The notes below the pieces were generated by a model that saw only the letters and a list, made by a program, of their open reading frames with translations, was not told the origin of the DNA and searched no databases. Shown piece after piece: positions 1-9,166 of a stretch of DNA of 36,401 nt (the stretch's first letter is position 1; every line of letters starts with the position of its first letter). A program made the translations under genes and the position numbers. Source of the DNA: an uncultured Bradyrhizobium sp. (lineage in GTDB: Bacteria; Pseudomonadota; Alphaproteobacteria; Rhizobiales; Xanthobacteraceae); assembly GCF_936928535.1 (NCBI RefSeq), contig NZ_CAKZHY010000008.1:1-36401 (forward strand), given 5' to 3'.

Positions 1-1061
1 GCGGTGTAGAAGATGTTGACCTTGTGCTTGTCGATGACGTTCCAGAAGCGCGAATTGTCAGGGTAATTCGGCACGCCTTCGAACATCAGCGTGGTCGCGC
101 CGTTGGCGAGCGGCCCGTAGAGAATGTAGCTGTGGCCGGTGACCCAGCCAACGTCGGCGGTGCACCAGTAGATGTCGCCGTCGTGATAGTCGAACACGTA
201 TTGATGCGTCATCGACGCGAAGACGAGATAGCCGCCCGAGGTGTGCAGCACGCCCTTGGGCTGGCCGGTCGAGCCCGAGGTGTAGAGGATGAACAGCGGA
301 TCCTCGGCATGCATGTGCTCGACCGGGCACTCGGTCGTCACCATCGCCGCGGCCTCGTGATACCAGAGGTCGCGGGTCGGGTTCATGTCGATCTTGCCGC
401 CGGTGCGCTTGACCACCACGACCCAGTCGACGCCGTCGGCCTTAGCGAGGGCTGCGTCGACATTAGCCTTCAGCGGCACCTTCTTGCCGCCGCGCAGGCC
501 TTCATCCGCGGTGATGATGACCTTGGACTGGCAGTCGTTGATGCGCTGCGCGAGTGAATCAGGCGAGAAGCCCGCGAACACCACCGAGTGGATCGCACCG
601 ATGCGCGCGCAGGCCAGCATCGTGTAGGCCGCTTCCGGAATCATCGGCAGATAGATGGTGACGCGATCGCCCTTCTTGACGTTGCGGGTGCGCAGGATGT
701 TGGCCATCCGGCAGACCTCGTCGTGCAACTCCTTGTAGGTGATGTGCTTGGACTGCGAGGGATCATCGCCTTCCCAGATGATCGCGGTCTGGTTGCCGCG
801 CTTGGCGAGATGGCGGTCGATGCAATTATGGGCGACGTTGAGAATGCCGTCCTCGAACCATTTGATCGAGATGTTGCCGGGCGCGAAGGAGACGTTCTCG
901 ATTTTGGTCGGCGCGTGCATCCAGTCGATGCGCTTGGCCTGCTCAGCCCAGAAAGCGTTCGGGTCCGCGATCGAGCGGGCGTACATGTCCTTGTACTTGG
1001 CCTGGTCGACCCAGGCGCGCTTGGCCCATTCCGCGGGGACGTCGTAGATCTTCTCGGACAT
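1..1061 (-). CDS. acs: Acetyl-coenzyme A synthetase, N-terminal part (cut by window edge)
   Basis: AMP-forming acetyl-CoA synthetase, which activates acetate to acetyl-CoA through acetyl-adenylate in the cytoplasm. About 353 residues are visible; the C-terminal half lies beyond base 1. The translation starts [17 protein letters not shown] and contains the ACS N-terminal signature ([18 protein letters not shown]), the family block around VVFAGFSP, and the adenylate-forming P-loop core [11 protein letters not shown], followed by a [12 protein letters not shown] block typical of ACS. The ATG at 1061-1059 is preceded by a strong GGAGGGAAGC ribosome site. No frameshift is seen in the visible part. 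It is convergent with nothing on its left and divergent from the topoisomerase gene across a 397-base gap. Identification is secure from motifs and full-frame continuity. Confidence 0.95.
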   Translation of the reverse strand, partial: MSEKIYDVPAEWAKRAWVDQAKYKDMYARSIADPNAFWAEQAKRIDWMHAPTKIENVSFAPGNISIKWFEDGILNVAHNCIDRHLAKRGNQTAIIWEGDDPSQSKHITYKELHDEVCRMANILRTRNVKKGDRVTIYLPMIPEAAYTMLACARIGAIHSVVFAGFSPDSLAQRINDCQSKVIITADEGLRGGKKVPLKANVDAALAKADGVDWVVVVKRTGGKIDMNPTRDLWYHEAAAMVTTECPVEHMHAEDPLFILYTSGSTGQPKGVLHTSGGYLVFASMTHQYVFDYHDGDIYWCTADVGWVTGHSYILYGPLANGATTLMFEGVPNYPDNSRFWNVIDKHKVNIFYT

Positions 1062-1458
1062 GCTTCCCTCCACATACGGCAAGCCGAACACTAACTGGCG
1101 AGCCGACTTCATCGTTAAACGATTATGCGTCGGGCTAACGGCCCCCGACAAGGATCACAAGCTGGACCTTCGGTGAGCGGCGGGCCATGCGGAAAATCAA
1201 AGCGGCGCAGGCCGGCTGTCGCAAATCTGAAACAGGCCGGGAGGCGGTTTTCGGCTCTTTACCCAAATCTCCAGAACAGGCCGGCGCAGGGCGCCCATGC
1301 GGAGCAGGAGGTATCTGGGAACCGTCCATCACTGATTCGGGACTCGCAATGCGGTTCGGAACACCCTAAATGGCCAACCCGGGTCCAACGCGACCCTAGG
1401 GAACAAACATCAGAACAGCGGCATTGAACGGTAACAGACAGGGCCAAGGCATAAGACT
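1062..1458. other. Intergenic region between acs and topoisomerase IB
   Basis: No convincing gene. Short open frames here have unnatural composition and no ribosome sites. It should hold the divergent promoters of acs and the topoisomerase gene, but I cannot place -35/-10 boxes with confidence. A small GC hairpin (gtcggg/cccgac arms) sits near 1130-1150. Confidence 0.5.
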
Positions 1459-2631
1459 ATGATGGATCAGCAGAATCTCGGGACGATGCGGCCCGCTTCG
1501 GCCGATCCTGCTGCCATTGCACTGGCGAAGGCCCTCGGACAATGGCCGAAACCGGCCAGTTCCAGCCGTCCCAGCCCGAAAAAGGTGTTCGACTCGGCCT
1601 CCCCGGCGGCGGTCGAGGCGCTCGCCAAGGAGCTGGGCCTGCGGCTTGGCGACCAAAACGAGCTGACCATCCGCCGTGTCAGGCGCGGCAAGGGCTATTC
1701 CTTCGTCCGTCCCAATGGCGCGCATATCCGTGACGCCCGCACAATTCGTCGCCTGCACGCCATGGCCGTGCCGCCCGCCTATCGCGAGGTGCGCTACTCG
1801 GCCGATCCGAGCTCGCATCTCCAGGCCGTGGGTCGCGACGCCGCCGGCCGGCTGCAATATCGCTATCACGCCGATTGGGAGAAGGTCCGCGAGCACCGCA
1901 AGGCGCATCGCCTGGAGAAGCTCGTCGGCGCGCTGCCAAAGATCCGGCGCAAGGTCTCGGCGTTCCTGTCGGGCGACGAGCCGACCCGCGAGTTTGCGCT
2001 TTCGGCCGTGATTGAGCTGATCGCGCGCACCGCGATCCGTCCGGGCAATGAATCCTACGCACGTCTCAACGGCACCCGCGGCGCCACCACGCTGCTGAAG
2101 TCCAATGTCACGCTGGAAGACGATTGCTTCGTGCTGACCTTCAAGGCGAAGGGCGGCAAGGCGGTGCGCAAGGAATGCGACGCCGCCAAGCTGGTGCGCG
2201 CCATCGGCATTTTGCAGGGCGTCCCCGGCAAGCGCATGTTCCAGTATCGCGATGCCTACGGCATCGTGCGCGCCGTCAGCACCACGCAGGTGAATGCGTT
2301 TCTGCGTGAGATCGCCGGTATCAAGATTTCGCTGAAGGATTTCCGCACGCTGATGGCCTCTGCCGTCGTCGTGGAATCGCTGTCGCGGATCACGCCGGCG
2401 ACCAGCCAGCGCGGCCGCAAGAAGCAGGTGCTGGAGGCGATCCGCGCCGCGGCCGACAAGCTCTCCAACACGCCGGCGATCTGCCGCAAGAGCTATGTCC
2501 ACGACACCATCGTCACCGCTTTCGAGGACGGCATCCTCGAGCGCTTCGCGGCGACCATGAAGGGCCAGCGCTCGCAGGCGAGGCGCGAGCAGCTCCTGGC
2601 GCAGGTGGTGGCGACTGCGGCCGTTTAGTGC
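1459..2631 (+). CDS. DNA topoisomerase IB (poxvirus/eukaryote-like type IB)
   Basis: Relaxes supercoiled DNA by single-strand nicking through a 3'-phosphotyrosyl intermediate. 389 residues, normal for bacterial TopIB. The N-terminal part (about 65-150) matches the Topo_Ib N-terminal fold, with RPNGAHIRD and PPAYREVRYS blocks. The catalytic domain has Arg194 in the RPGNESYARLNGTRGATTL block, Lys231 in FKAKGGK, Arg296 in DFRT, and the nucleophile Tyr346 in RKSYV. These correspond to the Arg, Lys, Arg and Tyr of the vaccinia and Deinococcus enzymes. The usual DFRTW is DFRTL here. Two ATGs stand in tandem (1459 and 1462) and the ribosome site is weak, so the first-codon choice is open by one residue. 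The gene ends about 12 bases before a large palindromic repeat. Confidence 0.93.
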
Positions 2632-2640
2632 CGCGCTGCC

Positions 2641-2729
2641 GTAGGGTGGGCAGAGGCGAGAAGCGCCGTGCCCACCATCTCTCTCGATCACAAAAAGGAC
2701 GTGGGCACGCTTCGCTTTGCCCACCCTAC
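2641..2729. repeat. REP-like imperfect palindrome
   Basis: The left arm begins gtagggtgggca at 2641 and ends tgcccac near 2675. The right arm, 2701-2729, is its imperfect reverse complement, ending tgcccaccctac. The left arm carries a few extra bases relative to the right. It lies between a plus-strand and a minus-strand gene that converge, where it could act as a bidirectional transcript end. The gtagggtgggc...gcccaccctac pattern is a familiar dispersed intergenic repeat in Bradyrhizobium-like genomes (recalled, not searched). Confidence 0.75.
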
Positions 2730-2747
2730 GAGAGCTGCTGTGCGTCG

Positions 2748-3206
2748 CTACATATTGTCTGAAACAACACCCTTGTCGGGGCCGGGATCGCGGCCCGCGG
2801 CGGCGTTTGTCAGCCGGCTCAGATAATGCGCCCAGCCTTTGGCGTGCGCGGCCACCTGTTCCTCGGTCGGCAGCCCGCTATGCGTCATGCGCAGCAACGT
2901 GCCGCCGTCGCGTTCGATCAGGTCGATCTCGATCAGGCTCGAGCCCGGCGGCACTTCCTGACCGCCCTCCCAGCCGAACGTGTAAGCCAGACGATGCACC
3001 GGCACGACCTCACGGAAGGCGCCGCGGGCGACGCTGGCGCGCGGGCCGATGCCTTTGAGCAGATAGAGCCCGCCGGGATGCGGCTCGGTGGTCGCATCCG
3101 AGCCCATCCAGCTCAGGATCTTCTCGGGATCGGTCAAATAGGCGAAGACGGTGGCGCGCGGGGCGGCGATCTGGGTCTCGCGACGCAATACGAACAGCTC
3201 GGTCAT
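2748..3206 (-). CDS. SRPBCC / AHSA1-family protein (START-like fold)
   Basis: 152-residue protein of the activator-of-Hsp90-ATPase-1-like (AHSA1) branch of the SRPBCC superfamily, a small ligand-binding fold; the ligand is unknown. Visible family features: the N-terminal strand RRETQIAAPRATVFAYLTDPEKI, the tryptophan-rich SWMG turn, the GGLYLLKG loop, the basic patch REVVPVHRLAYTFGWEGG, and the C-terminal helix starting EEQVAAHAKGWAHYLSRL. The start ATG (3206) has only a weak GGGAT-like ribosome site. In other bacteria such genes often pair with an ArsR regulator; none is here. The divergent neighbour is the adenylate cyclase, across 112 bases. Confidence 0.88.
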   Translation of the reverse strand: MTELFVLRRETQIAAPRATVFAYLTDPEKILSWMGSDATTEPHPGGLYLLKGIGPRASVARGAFREVVPVHRLAYTFGWEGGQEVPPGSSLIEIDLIERDGGTLLRMTHSGLPTEEQVAAHAKGWAHYLSRLTNAAAGRDPGPDKGVVSDNM

Positions 3207-3248
3207 CGGCGATCATCCCTGGCTTCATGGGCACATGGCGGCGCCAAA

Positions 3249-3274
3249 GCAGTCCGTCAAGGCAGTCCGTCAAG
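3249..3274. repeat. 13-bp perfect tandem duplication
   Basis: gcagtccgtcaag occurs twice head-to-tail (3249-3261, 3262-3274) in the gap between the divergent SRPBCC and cyclase genes. It could be a regulator-binding direct repeat or a slippage product. Confidence 0.7.
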
Positions 3275-3318
3275 GATTGCCCGTGACAAAGACGGTCTTC
3301 CCTAGCCATCATCGGCTC

Positions 3319-4410
3319 ATGCAACTCTCCCCGACCCTCGCCTGGCTTGTCGATGCCGCCTCAGAAAGTGCCGGCGCCGATCGCCTGCTTGCCGAACTCG
3401 GTGCGCATCTGGTTGCCGATGGCGTGCCGCTTGCGGCAGGCGCCCTGACCTTGGAGGTGCCCCACCCGCTGATCGCGAAGCGGACATGGCTGTGGCGGGC
3501 GGACAATGGCCGGGTGATCGAGGCGCTCGGCTTTGCGCCAGGCGGGCTGGCGCCCGATCTGCCTGATGATGCCGGCCGCCGCTGGCTGCGCGACATCGCG
3601 GGCGGCGAAGTGCATGAGGATGTTGTCGGGCGCGATGGACCGCTGCTCGGCTGGATCGGGCCGCGTCCGTTCACATCAGACGAGATCGAGCAGCTGCGCC
3701 AGGCCGCGCGGTTTGCTGCAACACCACTCGCCGCGCTCGCGGCGCGCGCCACCTTGCGGGCAACGCTGGAGGCTTATCTGGGCAAGCGTAGCGCCGAGCG
3801 GGTCCTGGCAGCACCGCTGCGGCGCGACTTAGGCGAGACCATCCAGGCTGCGCTGCTCTATGCCGATCTGCGTGGCTTCACCACCTTGTCGGAAGCCAGT
3901 CCGCCGGCTGATATCATCGCCGCGCTCGATGCCTGGTTCGATCGCATCGCGGGTGCCGTCCACGCCTTCGGCGGCGAGGTGCTTAAATTCATTGGTGACG
4001 GCGTGCTGGCGATTTTTCCGGTGGTGGAGGCATCGCCACGTCGCGCCTGCGAGGCCGCTTTACGCGCCGCAGGCGCTGCGGAAGCCGGGATGGCCTATCT
4101 CAACGCGGAGCGCGCCACACAAGGATTGCCGCCACTTGCATTCGGGGCCGCGCTTCATCTTGGTGAGATGCTCTGGGGCAATATCGGCGCCGCTAACAGG
4201 CTGGACTTCACGGCGATCGGACCCGCCGTCAATCTCGCCAGCCGGCTCGAAGGCCTGTGCAAGCCGCTCGGCAGGACTGTGCTGGTCTCCGGCGCGCTCG
4301 CCGCCGAGACGGACATGCCTCTCGTCGCGCTCGGACTGCACAAGCTGCGCGGCATCGCCTCGCCCTGCGAGGTGCTTACGTTGCCCGAGGCGGAGCGGCG
4401 GGCGTCGTAG
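3319..4410 (+). CDS. Class III adenylate cyclase with N-terminal sensor-like region
   Basis: Makes cAMP from ATP. 363 residues from the ATG at 3319. The frame is open further upstream, but earlier starts would run through the divergent promoter region and into the SRPBCC gene. Residues 1-140 form an unassigned region. The catalytic domain (about 175-355) has the full class III set: Asp183 in YADLRGF and Asp227 in KFIGDG for metals, Lys223 and Asp296 (LDFTAIG) for adenine selection, and Asn305 and Arg309 (VNLASR) for transition-state binding. The Lys/Asp pair predicts adenylate rather than guanylate cyclase. No membrane segment is seen, so it is probably cytosolic. It ends 3 bases from the convergent EVE-domain gene. 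Confidence 0.9.
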   Translation: MQLSPTLAWLVDAASESAGADRLLAELGAHLVADGVPLAAGALTLEVPHPLIAKRTWLWRADNGRVIEALGFAPGGLAPDLPDDAGRRWLRDIAGGEVHEDVVGRDGPLLGWIGPRPFTSDEIEQLRQAARFAATPLAALAARATLRATLEAYLGKRSAERVLAAPLRRDLGETIQAALLYADLRGFTTLSEASPPADIIAALDAWFDRIAGAVHAFGGEVLKFIGDGVLAIFPVVEASPRRACEAALRAAGAAEAGMAYLNAERATQGLPPLAFGAALHLGEMLWGNIGAANRLDFTAIGPAVNLASRLEGLCKPLGRTVLVSGALAAETDMPLVALGLHKLRGIASPCEVLTLPEAERRAS

Positions 4411-4413
4411 CTC

Positions 4414-4827
4414 TTACATACCGCCCATCTTGCAGACGAGATTCCACTCTTCCGCTGTCACCGGCTGCACCGAGAGGCGCGAATATTTCACCAGCGCCAT
4501 GTCGGCGAGTTTCTTCTCGGCCTTGATCGCCACCATCGTCACCGGCGTCTTCAGCGGCTTGTCGGCCTTGATGTCGACGCAGACGAACTTTTCGGTCTTG
4601 TCGGTCGGATCCGGATAGGCCTCCTTGACGACCTCCGCGATGCCGACGATCTCCTTGCCCTCGTTGGAATGGTAGAAGAACGCCTTATCGCCCTTCTTCA
4701 TCGCCACAAGGTTCTGGCGCGCGGTGTAATTGCGCACGCCGGTCCAGGCTTCGCCCTTGGCGCCTTTCGCGACCTGCTGGTCCCACGACCACACCGACGG
4801 TTCGGATTTCACCAGCCAGTACGCCAT
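4414..4827 (-). CDS. EVE-domain (PUA-like) protein
   Basis: 137-residue single-domain EVE protein. EVE domains share the PUA/YTH-like fold and bind modified bases in RNA or DNA; the exact partner here is unknown. Family motifs are plain: MAYWLVKSEPSVWSWDQ, the GVRNYTARQNL block, KGDKAFFYHSN, and EIVGIAEVVKEAYPDPT. Two in-frame ATGs exist. The one at 4833 overlaps the gpsA stop as ATGA but directly abuts the AGAGGA ribosome site. The one at 4827 has a 6-base spacer, so 4827 is chosen. It is the third gene of a tight tsaD-gpsA-EVE cluster, which suggests co-transcription. Confidence 0.9.
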   Translation of the reverse strand: MAYWLVKSEPSVWSWDQQVAKGAKGEAWTGVRNYTARQNLVAMKKGDKAFFYHSNEGKEIVGIAEVVKEAYPDPTDKTEKFVCVDIKADKPLKTPVTMVAIKAEKKLADMALVKYSRLSVQPVTAEEWNLVCKMGGM

Positions 4828-4829
4828 GT

Positions 4830-5810
4830 TCATTCCTCTGCCTTGAAGGGGCGGGTCAAAAGCCCGGAGATCGCTGCGTCGATCGTGCTTCGGCCACTCA
4901 GGATCGAAGCGACCGCTTCCGATACCGGCATCTCGATGCCTTGCGAAGCTGCGAGTTCGATCAGGACTGGCGCCGTGAATTCGCCTTCGGCCAGCTTGCC
5001 GGCGGGTGGCTGCTCGCCGCGGCCCAGCGCGAGCCCGAGCGCGAAGTTGCGCGATTGCGGGCTCGAGCATGTCAGGATCAAATCGCCGAGACCGGACAGG
5101 CCGGTGAGCGTCTCGCCACGCGCGCCGAGCGCGCGGCCGAGGCGAGTCAGCTCGGCAAAGCCGCGAGTCGTGAGCGCAGCCTGCGCGGACGCGCCGAGTT
5201 TCCGCCCGACCGCAATTCCGACCGCGATCGCCAGCACGTTCTTGGCCGCGCCGCCGATCTCGACGCCGCGGATGTCAGTGGAATGATAGGGGCGGAATGT
5301 CGGAGAGCCCAGTGCCTGCACGAGGCCGCTCGCAAGCGCATCATCCCCAGCCGCAAGCGTCACAGCCGTCGGCAAGCCGCGCGCGACGTCGTCGGCAAAG
5401 CTTGGGCCCGATAGGATCGCAGGTTGCGCATGGGGTGCGGCCTCCGCAATCACGTCGGTCATGAATTTGTGAGTGCCATGCTCGATGCCCTTGGCGCAGG
5501 CGATGACCGGCAGGGGTTTTGCGAGATACGAGGCCAGCATGTTGACCGCGCCGCGCAGATGTTGCGCCGGCGTTGCGACCAGCAGCATGTCGGCGCGTGC
5601 GGCGAGTGCCAGCTCGCTTGTCACCAGGATGTCGGGCGTGAGCCGCACGCCGGGCAGCCGCGGATTGTCGCGGCTCGATGCGATCCGCGCCGCATGGTCC
5701 GCGTTGCGCGCCCACAGCGTCACGGTCCGTCCGGCGCGCGCGGCCACCGTCGCCAGCGCCGTGCCCCAGGCCCCCGCTCCGATCACCGCGACGGACTGGA
5801 AGGCGGCCAT
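4830..5810 (-). CDS. gpsA: Glycerol-3-phosphate dehydrogenase [NAD(P)+]
   Basis: Reduces dihydroxyacetone phosphate to sn-glycerol-3-phosphate, the backbone for phospholipids; cytoplasmic. 326 residues, normal length. The Rossmann motif [14 protein letters not shown] is at the N-terminus. Other blocks are the VATPAQHLR segment, ACAKGIE, the [15 protein letters not shown] substrate loop, the catalytic-lysine segment [18 protein letters not shown], and [12 protein letters not shown]. The ATG at 5810 follows the tsaD stop by 2 bases; a TTG 6 bases upstream is a less likely alternative. It sits within the tsaD-gpsA-EVE gene set. Confidence 0.96.
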   Translation of the reverse strand: MAAFQSVAVIGAGAWGTALATVAARAGRTVTLWARNADHAARIASSRDNPRLPGVRLTPDILVTSELALAARADMLLVATPAQHLRGAVNMLASYLAKPLPVIACAKGIEHGTHKFMTDVIAEAAPHAQPAILSGPSFADDVARGLPTAVTLAAGDDALASGLVQALGSPTFRPYHSTDIRGVEIGGAAKNVLAIAVGIAVGRKLGASAQAALTTRGFAELTRLGRALGARGETLTGLSGLGDLILTCSSPQSRNFALGLALGRGEQPPAGKLAEGEFTAPVLIELAASQGIEMPVSEAVASILSGRSTIDAAISGLLTRPFKAEE

Positions 5811-5812
5811 CG

Positions 5813-6886
5813 TCAATATCCCGCTCGCGTCTTGCCGTAGCCTTCAGGCGCCGTGGCGTTGGCGTCGAGCAGCCAGCGTGCGCGTGGTTGCGCATCCATC
5901 GTGTCGGTGATGCCGAGGGCAAGGCGTTCGGCGCCGGCCCAGGCGATCATCGCACCATTGTCGGTGCAAAGCGCCGGCGGCGGCATGATCAGTTGCGTGC
6001 CGGCTTGTCGCGCCACGTCATCAAGCGCGCCGCGGATCGCCTGATTGGCGGCGACACCGCCGGCCGCGACCAGTGCACGCGGTGCGCCGAACTGTTCGCG
6101 GAACAGCTTCAGGCCAACTTTCAAACGGTCGGCCGTTGAATCCAGCACCGCAGCCTGGAAGCCTGCGCAGAGATCGCTGATATCCTGCGGCGTGACCTCG
6201 GCGAGCCGGCTCGCTTCGGTGCGCACGGCCGTCTTCAATCCCGACAGCGAGAAGTTGGCATCGGGGCGTCCGTGCATCGGCCTGGGAAACGCAAAGCGCG
6301 TGGCATTGCCATTGGCGGCCGCGCGCTCGACCTCCGGGCCGCCGGGATAGGGCAGGCCCAGCATCTTCGCGACCTTGTCAAAAGCCTCGCCGATCGCGTC
6401 GTCGACGGTGGTGCCGAGCCGCACATATTGGCCGACGCCGGTGACCGCGACGATCTGGGTGTGGCCGCCGGAAGCCAGGAACAGGCAATACGGAAATTCG
6501 ATCCCGTCGGTGAGCCGCGGCGTCAGCGCGTGCGCCTCGAGATGGTTGACCGCGACCAGCGGCGTGTCATGCACCATCGCAATCGCCTTTGCGGTGGTGA
6601 GCCCGACGATGACGCCGCCGATCAGGCCCGGCCCTGCGGCCGCGGCGACACCGTCGAGCTCCGCGAAGCCGATGCCGGCATCGCTCATGGCGCGATCGAT
6701 AATGCCGTCGAGCAGGTCGACATGGGCGCGCGCAGCGATCTCCGGAACGACGCCGCCGAAGCGGGCGTGCTCCTCGACTTGCGATCGCACGACGTTGGAT
6801 AGAATCCTGCCGCTGCCGTCGCCCGCACGCTCGATCACGGCCGCAGCGGTCTCATCGCAGGTGGTTTCGATGCCTAGCACCAGCAT
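5813..6886 (-). CDS. tsaD: tRNA N6-adenosine threonylcarbamoyltransferase
   Basis: Transfers the threonylcarbamoyl group to A37 of ANN-decoding tRNAs (t6A), working with TsaB/TsaE; cytoplasmic. About 357 residues. Starts [17 protein letters not shown], has the HVDLLDGII block, the metal-binding HLEAH motif, the ASGGHTQI nucleotide block, [28 protein letters not shown], and the C-terminal [12 protein letters not shown] metal/ATP segment. ATG 6886 is chosen; an in-frame TTG at 6904 would add six residues but has no clear ribosome site. It is divergent from hemD and heads the tsaD-gpsA-EVE cluster. Confidence 0.96.
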   Translation of the reverse strand: MLVLGIETTCDETAAAVIERAGDGSGRILSNVVRSQVEEHARFGGVVPEIAARAHVDLLDGIIDRAMSDAGIGFAELDGVAAAAGPGLIGGVIVGLTTAKAIAMVHDTPLVAVNHLEAHALTPRLTDGIEFPYCLFLASGGHTQIVAVTGVGQYVRLGTTVDDAIGEAFDKVAKMLGLPYPGGPEVERAAANGNATRFAFPRPMHGRPDANFSLSGLKTAVRTEASRLAEVTPQDISDLCAGFQAAVLDSTADRLKVGLKLFREQFGAPRALVAAGGVAANQAIRGALDDVARQAGTQLIMPPPALCTDNGAMIAWAGAERLALGITDTMDAQPRARWLLDANATAPEGYGKTRAGY

Positions 6887-7037
6887 TGGCGAATTGTTAT
6901 CCAATTTGCGCCCTTGCGCTCATCCGTAAAGCAGAGTTCTGGTAACGCGGTAGCATTCCAGGGTTGGCTTATGCAATCGTCACGCGCCGCCATCCCTCGC
7001 GAATGCGTCACCGCCACGTGGCCCGGGAACGCCAGCG

Positions 7038-7784
7038 ATGTCCATTCTTGTTACACGGCCGCATCCCGACAACGCGGCGACGGCGGAAAATCTGCGCGCG
7101 CGGGGACATGTGGTGCTGCTTGCGCCGGCGCTCAAGTTCGAGCCGGTCGCTTTCCATGACGAGAGCGAGGCCGGCTACGGCGCCATCATCGTCACATCGG
7201 CCAATGCGATCCGCGCCGTCGCGCCGCAATTGCGCGACCTCGGCCTCGTGGAGCTGCCGCTGTTTGCGGTCGGCGAGCACACGGCGTCCGTGGCGCGCGA
7301 ATTCGGCTTCACTGAAGTGATCACGGCCGGCGGCGATGCCGCGTCCTTGCGCGACAAGGTGATGCAGAGCGCGCGCGACAAGCGCGTCAGCAAGAAAAGG
7401 ACGCTGCTCTATCTTGCGGGCGCGGATCTGTCGCGGGATCTGGGCGGCGAGCTCGGCGCGGAAGGGTTCAGCGTGGTGACGCAGACGACCTATCGCATGG
7501 TTCCAGTCAAGATTTTGCCGCGCGAGGTCTGCGAAGGTTTTGCCGCCCATGGCATCGAGGCGGTGCTGCATTACTCCCGGCGCAGCGCGCGGGCCTTCCT
7601 GGAGGCGGCCCGGGACGAAGGCGTCGAAATCTCGGCGCTGGCGATCCCGCAATGCTGCCTGTCCGAGACGGTCGCCGGCGTGTTGCGCGATGCCGGTGCG
7701 TCGCGGGTCCTGGTCGCCGCCACGCCAGACGAAAATGCCCTGTTCGACGCCTTGGAGCGTGCTTTGCGGACCCGTTTGGCGTAA
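7038..7784 (+). CDS. hemD: Uroporphyrinogen-III synthase
   Basis: Cyclises hydroxymethylbilane to uroporphyrinogen III in heme, siroheme and cobalamin synthesis; cytoplasmic. 248 residues. The sequence is divergent, as is usual for this family, but has the expected marks: N-terminal ILVTRPHPDNAATAENL, TSANAIRAV, LFAVGEHTASVARE, the second-domain YSRRSARAF block, and C-terminal VLVAATPDENALFDAL. The start has only a weak ribosome site. Neighbours support the call, because Mic60-like and HemY-like genes follow directly. hemC, often just upstream of hemD in alphaproteobacteria, is absent here. Confidence 0.9.
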   Translation: MSILVTRPHPDNAATAENLRARGHVVLLAPALKFEPVAFHDESEAGYGAIIVTSANAIRAVAPQLRDLGLVELPLFAVGEHTASVAREFGFTEVITAGGDAASLRDKVMQSARDKRVSKKRTLLYLAGADLSRDLGGELGAEGFSVVTQTTYRMVPVKILPREVCEGFAAHGIEAVLHYSRRSARAFLEAARDEGVEISALAIPQCCLSETVAGVLRDAGASRVLVAATPDENALFDALERALRTRLA

Positions 7785-7850
7785 GAGGACGGGCCGAATC
7801 CGACGCAATCGGGCTCGTCTCTGGTATGAAAAGTGTGAGGAACCGTCACG

Positions 7851-9131
7851 ATGGCCGACGACAAGCCGGAAGACGCAGGCAAGCCTGAAGATGTAGGACT
7901 GGCCCCCGAGTCCGGCCGCGCCAAGCGCACCCCACCGACCATCGACCTCGAGGCGACCGAAGTCTCCACCCAGCCGCAGGACGTGGTGGTCGAGCCGGAG
8001 GCGGGTCCGTCGACCGAGCAGGTCAATGCCGGGCAGGCGAACTCCGAGCAAGCCAGTGCCGAGGAATCCAAGGCTGAAACCATCAAGGCCGAAACCACCG
8101 CGGCGGAGCCGGAGCGCGTTGACGCCCAGGCCGCGGCTGCGTCCACGACCATTTCTCCCTGGGTCATCGCGCCATTTTCCGGCGCCGTAGCAGCCGCAAT
8201 TGTGATTGCGGTTGGCTGGGTGCTGGGCTGGCCCGCGGTGCAGGCGCCGCCGGCCGCGCCGCAGGTGACGAGTGCAACGGTCGATGCGCTGAGCGGACGT
8301 GTCGCCTCAGTCGAAGCCAAAGTCGACGCCAAGGCGGGCAGGCCCGCCGCCGATCCGGCTGTTGTTACGAGGCTCGATGCGCTGGAGAAATCCGTCGGCA
8401 CCCTGCGCGGCGACCTCGCCAATTTGCGCGCGCAGTCCGACAAGACTGCAAGCGCATTGAACGATGCCAAATCCGCGCCGCGCGATCCGGCAGCTTCGTC
8501 CGGCCTCGCCGCCCTCGACGAGCGCGTGTCCCAGCTCGAGCGCGCCAGCACGACCGCACGCGCCGAGCTTGCGCAGCAGGGCGAAAAGATCGCCGACGCC
8601 AAGGTCATGGACGACAGGCCGTTGCGCTTTGTCGTTGCCGCGACCCTGCTCGATGTTGCCGTTCGCCATAGCGACCCCTACGAGGCGCAGCTCAAGGCCG
8701 CGCGGTCGTTTGCGGCGAAGCCTGAAACGCTGAAGCCGCTCGATGCGTTTGCCGCGTCGGGCATTCCTACGCCTGTTTCGCTGACCCGCGAGCTCCTCAA
8801 CATCGTGCCGAAGCTGGCACCGGCGCCGGAGGCTCCTGCCGCTGGTGCCGGCATCGTCGAGCGCCTTCAGGCGGGCGCATCGAAGCTCGTTCGCATCGAG
8901 CGCACCGACGGGGTCGGCAATGACCGCGGCGCCGTCGTTGCGCGGGTCACGGCGTCGGCGCTGCGCGGTGATTTCGCCGAAGCGCGCCGCGAATTGAAGA
9001 CGCTCCCAGAAGCCGATCGCGCACCGGCGCAGGCCTGGCTCGACAAGGCCGATGCGCGGGACGCCGCGCTCGCCGCCTCCCGCACATTCGCCGACGACGC
9101 GCTGGCTGGTCTCACCAAGCCTGCGCAATAA
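7851..9131 (+). CDS. Mitofilin / Mic60-like inner-membrane protein
   Basis: 426 residues with the alphaproteobacterial Mic60 architecture. A disordered, acidic, Ala/Glu/Pro-rich N-terminus (1-100) is followed by one membrane segment (about 104-127, WVIAPFSGAVAAAIVIAVGW). A coiled-coil periplasmic region (about 140-260) follows, and then a conserved C-terminal helical domain containing PLRFVVAATLLDVAVRHSDPYEAQL. The Mic60 family shapes inner-membrane invaginations, as mitochondrial mitofilin does at cristae junctions. In alphaproteobacteria its gene is typically found between hemD and hemY-like genes, as here. The ribosome site GAGGA lies about 9 bases before the ATG. The function is inferred from family and context. 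Confidence 0.85.
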   Translation: MADDKPEDAGKPEDVGLAPESGRAKRTPPTIDLEATEVSTQPQDVVVEPEAGPSTEQVNAGQANSEQASAEESKAETIKAETTAAEPERVDAQAAAASTTISPWVIAPFSGAVAAAIVIAVGWVLGWPAVQAPPAAPQVTSATVDALSGRVASVEAKVDAKAGRPAADPAVVTRLDALEKSVGTLRGDLANLRAQSDKTASALNDAKSAPRDPAASSGLAALDERVSQLERASTTARAELAQQGEKIADAKVMDDRPLRFVVAATLLDVAVRHSDPYEAQLKAARSFAAKPETLKPLDAFAASGIPTPVSLTRELLNIVPKLAPAPEAPAAGAGIVERLQAGASKLVRIERTDGVGNDRGAVVARVTASALRGDFAEARRELKTLPEADRAPAQAWLDKADARDAALAASRTFADDALAGLTKPAQ

Positions 9132-9166
9132 GATTCGCGCAACACTCCGCGCGTATAGGGATAGCC

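Noticed and set aside
1396..2724. 442-residue minus-strand frame over topoisomerase IB
   Set aside because: Antisense shadow of the clear topoisomerase gene with low-complexity His/Arg/Gly composition.
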